Assembly: GCA_910584235.1 (NCBI GenBank)
Contig: CAJTZD010000009.1
Location: 42,856 to 106,855, forward strand
DNA from: an uncultured Acetatifactor sp.
GTDB taxonomy: Bacteria > Bacillota > Clostridia > Lachnospirales > Lachnospiraceae
DNA length: 64,000 nt
Direction: 5' to 3'
Each line of letters starts with the position of its first letter. The first letter of the stretch is position 1. The position numbers and the translations under genes are program-made. This document shows, piece after piece, positions 1-8,134 of this stretch. The notes below the pieces were generated by a model that was given only the letters and a program-made list of their open reading frames with translations, was not told the DNA's origin and did not search any database.

Positions 1-699
1 TTGCAGCATGTACTGAAGAACATAGACTTAAAGCTTTACGAGGGGGACTTCACTGTCATCATGGGGGCCAGCGGCGCCGGGAAGTCCACGCTTTTATACG
101 CCTTGTCAGGGATGGATACGCCTACCTTAGGCATCATCAGGTTCGGGGAGGAGATGATATCTGATTATAGTTCCGACAGACTTGCAGTGTTCAGGAGGGA
201 TTCCTGCGGCTTCGTGTTCCAGCAGATTTACCTGATAGACGGCATGAGCGTCATGGACAATGTGCTGGCGGCAGGGCTTCTGGTGAACCGGGACAAAAAG
301 GCGCTGGTGCAGCGGGCAAGGGAGCTGTTCCAGGCAGTGGACATCCCGGAGAGGGACTGGAAAAAGTTCCCCGCCCAGCTCTCGGGAGGCGAGGCACAGA
401 GGGTGGGCATTGTCAGGGCTCTCATCAATTCGCCCCGGATCCTTTTTGCCGACGAGCCTACGGGGGCGCTGAATTCCAAGACCGGCCTGGACGTGCTGGA
501 CACCTTGAGCCGCTTCAATGAACAGGGCCAAAGCGTGGTCATGGTGACCCACGACATGCGCTCTGCCAGACGGGGCAACCGCATCCTGTACCTAAAGGAC
601 GGCAGCATCCTGGGGGAGTGCGATTTGGGCAGATATGTATCCGGCGACCGGGCGCGGCATGAGAGGCTGTCCTCGTTCCTGGAAGAGATGGGATGGTAA
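1..699 (+). CDS. ABC exporter ATP-binding protein, MacB/LolD/BceA type (5' partial)
   Basis: ATPase subunit that would power the double-FtsX permease encoded 200 bp downstream. Walker A is GASGAGKST near residue 23, the signature is LSGGEAQRVGI near 128, Walker B is ILFADEPTGALNS near 147, and the switch His lies in MVTHD. The reading begins at the first base of the window with TTG and starts directly at the VLKNIDL strand. Relatives carry about 15-20 more residues before this point, so the true start is probably upstream and TTG is likely an internal Leu codon. The family usually exports peptides, or removes antimicrobial peptides from membranes, together with an FtsX permease. Substrate is unknown. 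Confidence 0.9.
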   Translation: MQHVLKNIDLKLYEGDFTVIMGASGAGKSTLLYALSGMDTPTLGIIRFGEEMISDYSSDRLAVFRRDSCGFVFQQIYLIDGMSVMDNVLAAGLLVNRDKKALVQRARELFQAVDIPERDWKKFPAQLSGGEAQRVGIVRALINSPRILFADEPTGALNSKTGLDVLDTLSRFNEQGQSVVMVTHDMRSARRGNRILYLKDGSILGECDLGRYVSGDRARHERLSSFLEEMGW

Positions 700-827
700 T
701 ACAGCATGCAGATGCGGAACTGGAATACAGCATCTGCCCATATGCACCCTATAGAAATTACGGACGAATGTACTTGGCGGCCGGAATTCCTCTGTCATGG
801 ATGTGGCAGGGGCTGATACGAAACAAA

Positions 828-881
828 TTGCCGATGACGGCAAAAATTGCCAATGATGGCAAAAATTGCCAATGATGGCAA
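828..881 (+). repeat. Three tandem 16-bp inverted-repeat units, period 19 bp
   Basis: Units at 828-843, 847-862 and 866-881 each have arms TTGCC and GGCAA around a 6-nt centre and are separated by AAA. Units 2 and 3 are identical; unit 1 differs at two central positions. The array ends 7 nt before the AGGAG ribosome binding site of the FtsX permease. It could be an operator array or a set of small RNA stem-loops setting permease translation relative to the ATPase; the sequence does not decide. Confidence 0.85.
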
Positions 882-900
882 TTGAATAGGAGATATGGAT

Positions 901-3246
901 ATGAGAAAAAGTTTACTGATAGCGGCAGCTAACCTGCGCAGGGCAAAGGGCCAGACCATTGCCATTATAGCATTGATTTTACTGGCATCCGCCATGCTGA
1001 ACCTGGGGCTGATGCTGACGCATGACTACAAGCGCAATTTTGACCGCTGCCACGACAGGCTCCATGACGGTCATGTGACCCTGGCCATAGACGGCAGAGG
1101 GGAGGAGCTTCTGGACTTCCTGACGCGGACATTGGAAGAAGACGGTGATGTAACGGAATTTTCCTGCGAGGATGCGCTGTCCATGGTAGGCAGCTTTGCC
1201 TATAACGGGGGCGAGGTCAACACGGAGTTCGTGATACTGGAAAAGGAGACGGCCTTAAGCCGTCCGGTGGGCAGGATGGAAATTGTGGAGGAGGGAGCAG
1301 GTAAGAGCGGCATCTATCTTCCCATGCTCTATGGGGCTGACGGGAAGATTTCTGTCGGCGATACCATGGACATCAGTATCGGCAACCATGTGATGCAGTA
1401 TCAGGTCTGCGGATTCTTGAACAGTGCCATGGCAGGCTCCCACAACTGCAGCATGAGCGCCCTGTTGCTTACGGCGGACAAATATGAGGAGCTGGAGGAG
1501 TCGGGCTACGCGCCGGCATCCACCCTTGTCTCGGTGCGGATCCGGGATAAGGAGCAGAGCGAGGATTTCGAGGCCGCGCTGAAAAATAAGGTCTCTGCCG
1601 CTTATCCAACGAGCCGGCTGCTGAGCAATTCCTATGAACTGGTTTCCACCTCCCGGTATATTTCCCAGATGATATGCTCCAGCGTGGTAAACGCCATGGC
1701 ATTTTTTGTGGCATTGATTGCGATGGTGGTGATTTCCTCCAATGTCATCAACTATATCCAGGAGAACATGAAGAATCTGGGAGCAATGAAAGCCATTGGA
1801 TACAAAAGCGGCCAGATCGTGGCAGGGCTACTGGTACAGTTCCTGGGGGTGGCGGTGGCGACTGCGGCAGCGGGTATTGGCCTTTCTTACTGCCTGTTCC
1901 CATCTGTGAACCGGATGATGATTGCCCAGACAGGGATTCCTTATGAGATGCGGTTCCAGCCTCTGCTCTGTGTGATGACATTTGCTGCCTGCGGGGGATT
2001 TGTGGCCCTGGCCGTGTGGCTTTCCTCCCGCAGGATACGAAAAATTGAGCCCATCGTGGCCCTGCGGCAGGGCGTTCTGACCCATAGCTTCAAGCGCAAT
2101 CATGTGGAACTGGAGGGGACGCGGGCACCGCTGCAGCTGGCCCTTGCGCTGAAGACCTGCCTTTCCGGGATGAAGCAGAACGTCACGGTGGGCATTACCA
2201 TGCTGATGCTTTCGCTGGTGGTGGTGTTCTCGGTGCTGATGGTGGAGAATGTCATTGTGGACATGACACCCTTTATCAACCTGATTGTGGGGGAGACGGC
2301 GGAGGCCTGCATAAATGTGAACCCCGGGGCGGAGGCGGCGCTTTTGCAGGCTGCGGAGGAAGAGGTCTGCGTAGAAAAGATTTATCTGTACAGTTCCACG
2401 GAGGTGTGTCATGTGGGCGGGAGTGCCCTGATAGCTACCATGGCGGAGGATTTTTCCCAGGTGAATAACCAGGATGTATGCTATCAGGGACGGTTTCCTC
2501 AGTATGACAACGAGGTGGCCATCGGGGCTAAGTATGCCAAAGAGCAGGGACTGAAGATTGGGGACGAGATTGCCCTGACGGTGGAGGGGAAAGAGGTGGA
2601 TTACCTGATCTGCGGCCTCACCCAGATTTCCAACAACCTGGGCAAGGACTGCCTGCTGACCCGGGAGGGCTTTGAGCGTATGGGGGCGTTCAACGACATG
2701 AGCTACTATATCAACCTGGTACCGGGGGCGGACAACAAGGCTTTCCGAGAGAGGATGGAGGAGCGGCTGGGCAGCGATTTGAACATGACCGTCGATATAG
2801 CGTCCGTGATAGAGGGCTCAGCCGGGATCTATGTGTCCCTGATGGCGGCCATCGTGGTGGGAATCCTGGTGCTTGGCGTGTCTGTCATCGCTTTCGTGCT
2901 TTATCTGCTGGTAAGGCTTTCGATTGGCAGCAGGAAGCGGGACTACGGTATCCTGAAAGCTCTTGGCTTTACCACAGGCCAGCTTGTTCTCCAGACCGCG
3001 GCCAGTTTCCTGCCGGCGGTGCTGCTTTCCACCGCAGTGGGCATTGCAGTCAGCGCAGTAATCATCAATCCGGTGGTGGCGCTGTTCCTGGGCGGGATCG
3101 GCATTGTGAAGTGTACGTTTACCGTTCCGCTGGGATGGACTATCCTGTCGGGGGCAGGGCTGGTGCTCACAGCCTTTGGGCTGGCCTGCCTGTTGTCCCT
3201 GCGAATCCGGAAGATTGCGCCCGTGGTGCTGTTAGCCGGGGAGTAG
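901..3246 (+). CDS. ABC exporter permease with two FtsX domains
   Basis: Membrane subunit of the exporter whose ATPase lies upstream. From the N-terminus: one TM helix (about 8-30), a large extracellular domain (about 35-250), a three-helix FtsX block (about 260-385), another TM near 430, a second extracellular domain (about 445-630) and a second FtsX block (about 640-780). Both FtsX blocks carry the coupling-helix type motif (NLGAMKAIGYKSGQ and DYGILKALGFTTGQ). ATG at 895 is only 2 nt from AGGAG (888-892), while ATG 901 has 8 nt, so 901 is chosen. The two-FtsX layout is typical of bacitracin/lantibiotic-type and lipoprotein-type exporters in Firmicutes. The stop codon directly abuts repeat copy 1. 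Confidence 0.9.
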   Translation: MRKSLLIAAANLRRAKGQTIAIIALILLASAMLNLGLMLTHDYKRNFDRCHDRLHDGHVTLAIDGRGEELLDFLTRTLEEDGDVTEFSCEDALSMVGSFAYNGGEVNTEFVILEKETALSRPVGRMEIVEEGAGKSGIYLPMLYGADGKISVGDTMDISIGNHVMQYQVCGFLNSAMAGSHNCSMSALLLTADKYEELEESGYAPASTLVSVRIRDKEQSEDFEAALKNKVSAAYPTSRLLSNSYELVSTSRYISQMICSSVVNAMAFFVALIAMVVISSNVINYIQENMKNLGAMKAIGYKSGQIVAGLLVQFLGVAVATAAAGIGLSYCLFPSVNRMMIAQTGIPYEMRFQPLLCVMTFAACGGFVALAVWLSSRRIRKIEPIVALRQGVLTHSFKRNHVELEGTRAPLQLALALKTCLSGMKQNVTVGITMLMLSLVVVFSVLMVENVIVDMTPFINLIVGETAEACINVNPGAEAALLQAAEEEVCVEKIYLYSSTEVCHVGGSALIATMAEDFSQVNNQDVCYQGRFPQYDNEVAIGAKYAKEQGLKIGDEIALTVEGKEVDYLICGLTQISNNLGKDCLLTREGFERMGAFNDMSYYINLVPGADNKAFRERMEERLGSDLNMTVDIASVIEGSAGIYVSLMAAIVVGILVLGVSVIAFVLYLLVRLSIGSRKRDYGILKALGFTTGQLVLQTAASFLPAVLLSTAVGIAVSAVIINPVVALFLGGIGIVKCTFTVPLGWTILSGAGLVLTAFGLACLLSLRIRKIAPVVLLAGE

Positions 3247-3347
3247 TGTGCAAAGAAGTTCTAAGACAGCAAAGTACGCTGCCTAAGAACTTCTAAGTTG
3301 CACACAGAAGAATGCCCAAGCGAACTTTGTTCGCTTGGGCATTCTTC
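3247..3347 (+). repeat. Dispersed double-hairpin repeat, copy 1 (also acts as probable terminator)
   Basis: Hairpin A runs 3247-3305 with outer arms GTGTGCAA and TTGCACAC, an inner AGAAGTTCT/AGAACTTCT helix and a 3-nt bulge on the 3' side. Hairpin B is a perfect 19-bp stem, 3307-3325 with 3329-3347, with a TTT loop. It begins immediately after the TAG of the permease. Other copies are at 48051-48152, 54409-54508 and 58234-58302. Hairpin B has no long T tract after it. Confidence 0.9.
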
Positions 3348-3390
3348 AGGGGGGCACCTTTGGAGGGAATGTGTTTGCTTGCAAACCCCT

Positions 3391-3467
3391 CTCTAATATG
3401 TTAGAAAAAGTGCTTGCGAATTTTTCTCTAATGTGTTAGAGTAAAAATGTACTCTAACACATTAGAG
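3391..3467 (+). promoter_or_regulatory. BlaI-type operator array and promoter of the blaI-blaR1-like pair
   Basis: Three 16-bp dyads with the core CTCTAA/TTAGAG lie at 3391-3406 (one arm imperfect), 3426-3441 and 3452-3467. The last two are inverted copies of each other (central TGTG and CACA). A plausible -35 TTGCGA (3414-3419) and -10 TAGAGT (3438-3443) place the promoter inside the array, consistent with autorepression. AGGGAGG follows at 3466-3472. Confidence 0.8.
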
Positions 3468-3480
3468 GGAGGTTTTTGCT

Positions 3481-3852
3481 ATGGAGACTCCAAAGATTTT
3501 TGAGAGCGAATATCGTTTCTGCCTGATTTTATGGGAGCATGAGCCGGTGCGCAGCAGCGAACTGGTGCGGCTGTGCCGGGAGCAGCTGGGCTGGAAGCCC
3601 ACCACTACATATACGGTGATCAAGCGGCTTTCGGAGCGGGGCGTGTTGAAGAATGAGGACAGCACGGTTACGGCTTTGGTCACCAAAGACCAGGTGCAGG
3701 CCGCGGAGATCGACGAGCTGGTGGAGAAGAAGTTCGGCGGTTCCCTCCCGGCTTTCGTGGCGGCTTTTACAAAGCATGGGAAGATGACGGAAAAAGAAAT
3801 TGATGAGGTGCAGCGGATGATAGACCGCTTCCGGAAAGGAGAGGGCCAATGA
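3481..3852 (+). CDS. BlaI/MecI-family winged-helix repressor
   Basis: A 123-residue protein, the usual length for BlaI/MecI. The N-terminal winged helix (about 1-75) includes the family-like stretch TTYTVIKRLSERGVL, followed by a C-terminal dimerisation region. In the family, the repressor binds palindromes at its own promoter and is cleaved after a signal from the BlaR1/MecR1 membrane protease. Three dyads sit directly upstream. The stop overlaps the start of the next gene by 4 bp, so the pair is translationally coupled. No beta-lactamase or PBP2a gene is nearby; the adjacent exporter is the most obvious further target, but I see no copy of the operator upstream of it within the window. Confidence 0.92.
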   Translation: METPKIFESEYRFCLILWEHEPVRSSELVRLCREQLGWKPTTTYTVIKRLSERGVLKNEDSTVTALVTKDQVQAAEIDELVEKKFGGSLPAFVAAFTKHGKMTEKEIDEVQRMIDRFRKGEGQ

Positions 3853-6404
3853 GAGATATTTTTCTGGAGGTGATGAGCAGGAGCATGGCGGCGGGATGGC
3901 TGGTGCTGACCGTGGCGGTGCTGCGGGTGGCTCTTAAGAGAGCGCCTAAGGCAGTGCGTATGCTGCTTTGGGGCATGGTGGCATTGCGGCTGTTGTGTCC
4001 TGTTTCCATCGAGAGCAGGTTCAGCCTGATTCCGGAGGGGCAGGCCGCGCCATGGGGGGTGCTGGCGGAGGAAAGATGGAACCGGAATGAGGGGCTTTCA
4101 CCGGGAAATGGGGCGGGGAATGCCTCAGGGGAGGTGCAGATATCCGGGGCAGGGAACGGCCAAGCCGGGGCGGGAAGTGATTTGTCCGGAAAAGGGGAGC
4201 TTTCCGCAGACGGCAGATATGGAGCAGACGGTTTTGACCCATGGGGAGAAAAATGGAATATCATAGATACATTATCAGTTATATGGTTGTTCGGCGGGCT
4301 GGCCATGGGCCTGTATGCACTGCTCACCTATCTGCGTCTGCGGAAGCTGGTCGGCACGGCGGTGGTCATGCAGGACAATATCTTCCAGAGCGAGAGAGTG
4401 GCCTCGCCCTTTGTGCTGGGGCTGGTGCGGCCAAAAATCTATCTCCCTTTCCGGATAGAGGGGAAGAATCTGGAGCATGTGGTGATGCATGAGCAGGTGC
4501 ATATCCGCAGAAAGGATCACTGGTGGAAGCCGCTGGGATATGCTCTGTTGTCCGTATATTGGTTCCATCCGCTGATGTGGCTTGCCTATGGATTGCTGAG
4601 CCGGGATATTGAGCTGGCCTGTGACGAAAGGACCATTAGGGGGCTTGATGACGGGCAGCGGGCGGACTATTCCCAGGCACTTTTGGACTGCAGCGTCAGC
4701 CGTCGGAGCATCTGTGCCTGTCCGCTGGCCTTTGGAGAAACGGGTGTGAAGACACGGGTAAAGTCAGTGCTGCACTACCGGAAGCCGACGTTTTGGATTG
4801 TGGGGCTGGCGGCGGTTGTCTGCATTGTGGTGGCAGTGTGCTTTCTCACCAATCCCGCCCGGGATTCTGACCGCAGGGATACCCTTGCCTGGGCGCAGAC
4901 GTTTTCCGCCCGGGAGGTGGAAAGTGCGGATTTGGTGGTTACGCCCAGGTCTCCCGGTAAGGAATACAAGCGGCTGTCGGAAAGCGACATTGCCGCCATG
5001 GTGAAACTGCTGAACCAGAGTGAGGGAACGTACCGGGAGGAGCAGGGAATCGTGGAGGGAGGCAGCACTTTCTTCTACCTGACCATGGAGGACGGCAGTG
5101 CCCATGTAGTGGGAAACCTGGCGGATACCTACTTGGTCATTGACGGGGAATATTATGAGGCAGATGCCGATTGGCTGGCTTCCTGGAACGAGGCATTTCC
5201 GGAGGGGGAGGAGGCCCTGCCGGAGGGGTATTTTGACATGCGGTCCTGGTTCGGGCAAATGGGGACGGGACAGACCGGAGGACAGGAAGCGCCTGGAAAG
5301 TCCGGGGCCGGGGAGTCCGGGCAGCCAGGGGCGGGACAGGCAGAACCGGGAGGGCCCGGGTTCGGCCAGTCTGCGGAGACAGTGGTCTGGGAGGACGCCG
5401 ATCTGGACCGGGACGGGGAGGCGGAGACCATCCGCGTCCGTGAGGTTTTGGCGGGAGAACTTTATCTCCTGGAAGTCCTGAAACAGGACGGCACGGTACT
5501 ATGGAGCGAGGAGGCCGGGATGCCTCATGTAGGATGGAACACGATTCTGCTGTGCCAAAGCGGCGGGGAAGATTACCTTGTCCGCTATCACCCCAATGTT
5601 TCTCAGGGGATAGGCAGCTACACCTGCGAGCAGTTCACCTTGGCGGGCGGCCAGGAGACACAGGAAAATTTCTGGGAGGCGGATTTTGAACTGGCTTCCG
5701 CCCTGCAGACCACCGGGAAGATGCGTGCCTTTGCGGAGGTGGCAAATGAATTTCTCAAAAACGGCACAGTGCTTTTGAGCACCTGGGAGGGGGAGCTGGT
5801 GATAGGCCCCAGACCGGCATCTAAACTGCAGACGTTGTATCCCGTCAGGTTCGGTCAGGAGGATGGAGAGGGCTATCCGGAGGAGGACGCCTGGTGGGCT
5901 TTCGATTCGGGGCTGCCTGAGGATACCCCGCCTTTGGAATTCATTATGGCCAGCGGCGCCAGCTCCTCGTACACCAGACTAAGCTTGCATCCGGACGGCT
6001 CTTTCGAGGGTTTCCATTCGGACAATGAGAATATGGCGGCGGAAGAATATCCCCAGGGAACAAGGTATTACTGTGAATTCACCGGAAGATTTGACGAAAT
6101 AACGAAGATAGATGAATATTCCTTTTCCATGCGGCTTGCAGAGCTGAATTATGGGACGGAACGGGACAAAGTGTGGATTCAGGATGAGGTCCGCTACATC
6201 GGTTCGGAGGCTTTCGGAGTGGAGCGGGGGGAGGATTTCCGCTTCTATCTGCCGGGAGCGCCTCTGGGGGATTTGGATGAGGCCTTTACAGAATGGTCTC
6301 CGGATTACTATCTGTGGAGGGACGGAGCCATCGACAGGCTGTCCTCTTATGGGCTCTACAACGTAGAGGGCGGATACGGATTCTTCACTTCCTGGCTGGA
6401 CTGA
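3849..6404 (+). CDS. BlaR1/MecR1-type M56 metalloprotease antirepressor with an unusual sensor region
   Basis: An 851-residue membrane protein. N-terminal TM helices surround a Gly-rich extracellular loop (about 75-130). The zinc protease motif HEQVH lies near residue 214, with the downstream ELACDE motif near 257, as in M56 peptidases. A further TM near 315-335 leads to a long extracellular part. That part does not show the penicillin-binding motifs (SxxK and KTG) expected of true BlaR1. It has a Gly/Pro/Gln low-complexity linker (about 470-505) between two apparent folded segments. Known role: signal-induced cleavage of the partner repressor. Inference: it senses something other than beta-lactams, perhaps the substrate of the neighbouring exporter. 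Confidence 0.85.
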   Translation: MRDIFLEVMSRSMAAGWLVLTVAVLRVALKRAPKAVRMLLWGMVALRLLCPVSIESRFSLIPEGQAAPWGVLAEERWNRNEGLSPGNGAGNASGEVQISGAGNGQAGAGSDLSGKGELSADGRYGADGFDPWGEKWNIIDTLSVIWLFGGLAMGLYALLTYLRLRKLVGTAVVMQDNIFQSERVASPFVLGLVRPKIYLPFRIEGKNLEHVVMHEQVHIRRKDHWWKPLGYALLSVYWFHPLMWLAYGLLSRDIELACDERTIRGLDDGQRADYSQALLDCSVSRRSICACPLAFGETGVKTRVKSVLHYRKPTFWIVGLAAVVCIVVAVCFLTNPARDSDRRDTLAWAQTFSAREVESADLVVTPRSPGKEYKRLSESDIAAMVKLLNQSEGTYREEQGIVEGGSTFFYLTMEDGSAHVVGNLADTYLVIDGEYYEADADWLASWNEAFPEGEEALPEGYFDMRSWFGQMGTGQTGGQEAPGKSGAGESGQPGAGQAEPGGPGFGQSAETVVWEDADLDRDGEAETIRVREVLAGELYLLEVLKQDGTVLWSEEAGMPHVGWNTILLCQSGGEDYLVRYHPNVSQGIGSYTCEQFTLAGGQETQENFWEADFELASALQTTGKMRAFAEVANEFLKNGTVLLSTWEGELVIGPRPASKLQTLYPVRFGQEDGEGYPEEDAWWAFDSGLPEDTPPLEFIMASGASSSYTRLSLHPDGSFEGFHSDNENMAAEEYPQGTRYYCEFTGRFDEITKIDEYSFSMRLAELNYGTERDKVWIQDEVRYIGSEAFGVERGEDFRFYLPGAPLGDLDEAFTEWSPDYYLWRDGAIDRLSSYGLYNVEGGYGFFTSWLD

Positions 6405-6550
6405 GACAGAAACCGAGATAGAAAGGGCTGTTTGCGGCATCGCTGTTTAAGAGGATGCTGTATGACGATATGTGATATGTAATTTGGAGTGTCTTTGGCC
6501 GGCAGGAAATATCCGGTCTGGCCTGTTGCTGCGCGAAGCATTCACTGCCA

Positions 6551-6592
6551 GGGCTCCTCAAAGGCATGGTTTAAGGCGCCTTTGAGGAGCCC
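6551..6592. terminator. Perfect 15-bp hairpin between convergent genes
   Basis: Arms 6551-6565 and 6578-6592 are exact reverse complements (GGGCTCCTCAAAGGC). It lies between the 3' ends of the BlaR1-like gene (+) and the MATE gene (-). There is no strong T run on either side, so termination strength is uncertain. The rest of 6405-6669 shows no gene I can support. Confidence 0.6.
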
Positions 6593-6669
6593 TGCGGTAT
6601 TTCTGTTATGGTTTCGGCTTTCTGCTGTTCCTCCGGATTATAGCCCAGCGCCAAAGGCAAATAAAGCAT

Positions 6670-8049
6670 TCACCCCACCGAGGATTCATCCTGCTCCACA
6701 GGCCGGGTCAGCTGCCTGATCCAGCGGAAGCTGTTCCCATAGAAAGCGGCCGGAATGCATTTCAGATACTGGTCCGCGTTCAGTACCAGCAAAACCACCA
6801 CCGGAGAAGCGTTCCAGAGGAAAGCGCTGGCAAAGGACAGAGGAATTACAATGCACCAAATCACAATCAGGTCCATGATCATCACATACCGGGTGTCCCC
6901 GCCGCCGCAGATGACGCCGGTATTCATACACATCTGATAGGACATCACCACCAGCACCGTGGACTCGATCAGGATAAAGGCATTTGCCAGTTCCCTGGTC
7001 CGGGGCTCCAGTGTATACAGGCTCAGCAGCGGGATGCGGATAAAGAACAGAATCGTCCCCAGCAGGATGCCGATACAGAGGAAGAGCACCTGGAACGTCC
7101 TGGTGTACTCCTTGACTTTGGGCACGTTGCCGGTGCCCACGGCCTTGCCCGTCAGCACGGCGGCAGCGGAGGAGGCTCCCACGGACATTACTTTCAGGAA
7201 CAGGAAAATGGTGGAGGAGATGGAGTGGGCCGCGATGGCGCTGGAGGACATATGCCCCAGGATGACAGTCTGCAGGGCTGTGTTGCAGCCCCAGAGAAAG
7301 CCTGTGGTCACCACCGGGAGGCTGACGCGGATGTAGTCTTTTGCCAGCACGGAGTCTATCCGGAGGAAATCCCGGAGGCGCAGCCTCAGCACTTTATCCC
7401 TGCAGAGCACATAGAAAACCACGATAAGGCATTCCACGATGCGGGCGGTGAGGGTTCCGATGGCGGCGCCCCGGACGCCCAGCTCCGGGAAGCCGAACCG
7501 TCCCCCTATCAGGGTATAGTTGATGGAACAGTTCAGAATCAGGGCTATGACGGACACATACAGCGCAATGCTCACCTTTTCCACGATGCGCATAGTACCC
7601 AGAAGAACCGTGGTCACGGCAAAGAACAGATAGCTGAATCTGACGATGGACAGATAGTCCATGCCCTGCCTGATGATGGCTTCGTCCGCCGTAAAAATCC
7701 CCACAGCCCCGTGGGGGAAGAGGCTCACCAGGGCGAAGAGCAGTACGGCAATGGCAACGGCGGCCCGGAAAGCGATGGCCATGAGCCTGCGGACAGGGTC
7801 GGCTTTTTTCTGCCCCCAGTACTGGCTGGCCAGTACCACCATACCGTTGCTGACGCCGAAGACCAGCTGCTGCAGAATGAACTGAATCTGGTTCACCGCG
7901 GCCACGCCGGACAGCGCCGTCTCCGAATAGCCGCCCAGCATGATATTGTCCGCCAGGTTCACGCTGAGCACCACCGCCTGCTGGAGCATCAGGGCGCTCA
8001 TCAATCGGAAAAAGGATTTGTAAAAGTCTTTGTCTCTGGTCAATCGCAT
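6670..8049 (-). CDS. MATE-family multidrug/toxin efflux transporter
   Basis: A 459-residue integral membrane protein with about 12 hydrophobic segments, the normal MATE length. The N-terminal half has the family pattern LMLQQAVVLSVNLADNIMLG and GVAAVNQIQF; the second half repeats the fold, with AIAAHSISSTIF. It would export cationic compounds by Na+ or H+ antiport. AAAGGGAG lies 8 nt upstream of the ATG at 8049. It sits 85 bp downstream of feoB on the same strand and may be partly co-transcribed. Substrate is unknown. Confidence 0.92.
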   Translation of the reverse strand: MRLTRDKDFYKSFFRLMSALMLQQAVVLSVNLADNIMLGGYSETALSGVAAVNQIQFILQQLVFGVSNGMVVLASQYWGQKKADPVRRLMAIAFRAAVAIAVLLFALVSLFPHGAVGIFTADEAIIRQGMDYLSIVRFSYLFFAVTTVLLGTMRIVEKVSIALYVSVIALILNCSINYTLIGGRFGFPELGVRGAAIGTLTARIVECLIVVFYVLCRDKVLRLRLRDFLRIDSVLAKDYIRVSLPVVTTGFLWGCNTALQTVILGHMSSSAIAAHSISSTIFLFLKVMSVGASSAAAVLTGKAVGTGNVPKVKEYTRTFQVLFLCIGILLGTILFFIRIPLLSLYTLEPRTRELANAFILIESTVLVVMSYQMCMNTGVICGGGDTRYVMIMDLIVIWCIVIPLSFASAFLWNASPVVVLLVLNADQYLKCIPAAFYGNSFRWIRQLTRPVEQDESSVG

Positions 8050-8134
8050 AGTTTAGGCTCCCTTTTTTGTTAGTGCGCTTATTTCGGGCTTTCACCGATT
8101 GCCTGTAGCAGGCTCTGGGACTCTTTCCATCTTT

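Noticed and set aside
828..881. CRISPR-like array
   Set aside because: Units are only 16-19 bp with 3-nt gaps, no spacers and no cas genes.
3849..6404. Beta-lactam resistance regulator
   Set aside because: The extracellular part lacks penicillin-binding motifs and no beta-lactamase or mec gene is nearby.
7225..8073. 282-codon plus-strand frame over the MATE gene
   Set aside because: His/Gly/Gln-rich translation without domain pattern, fully antisense to a well-supported MATE protein.
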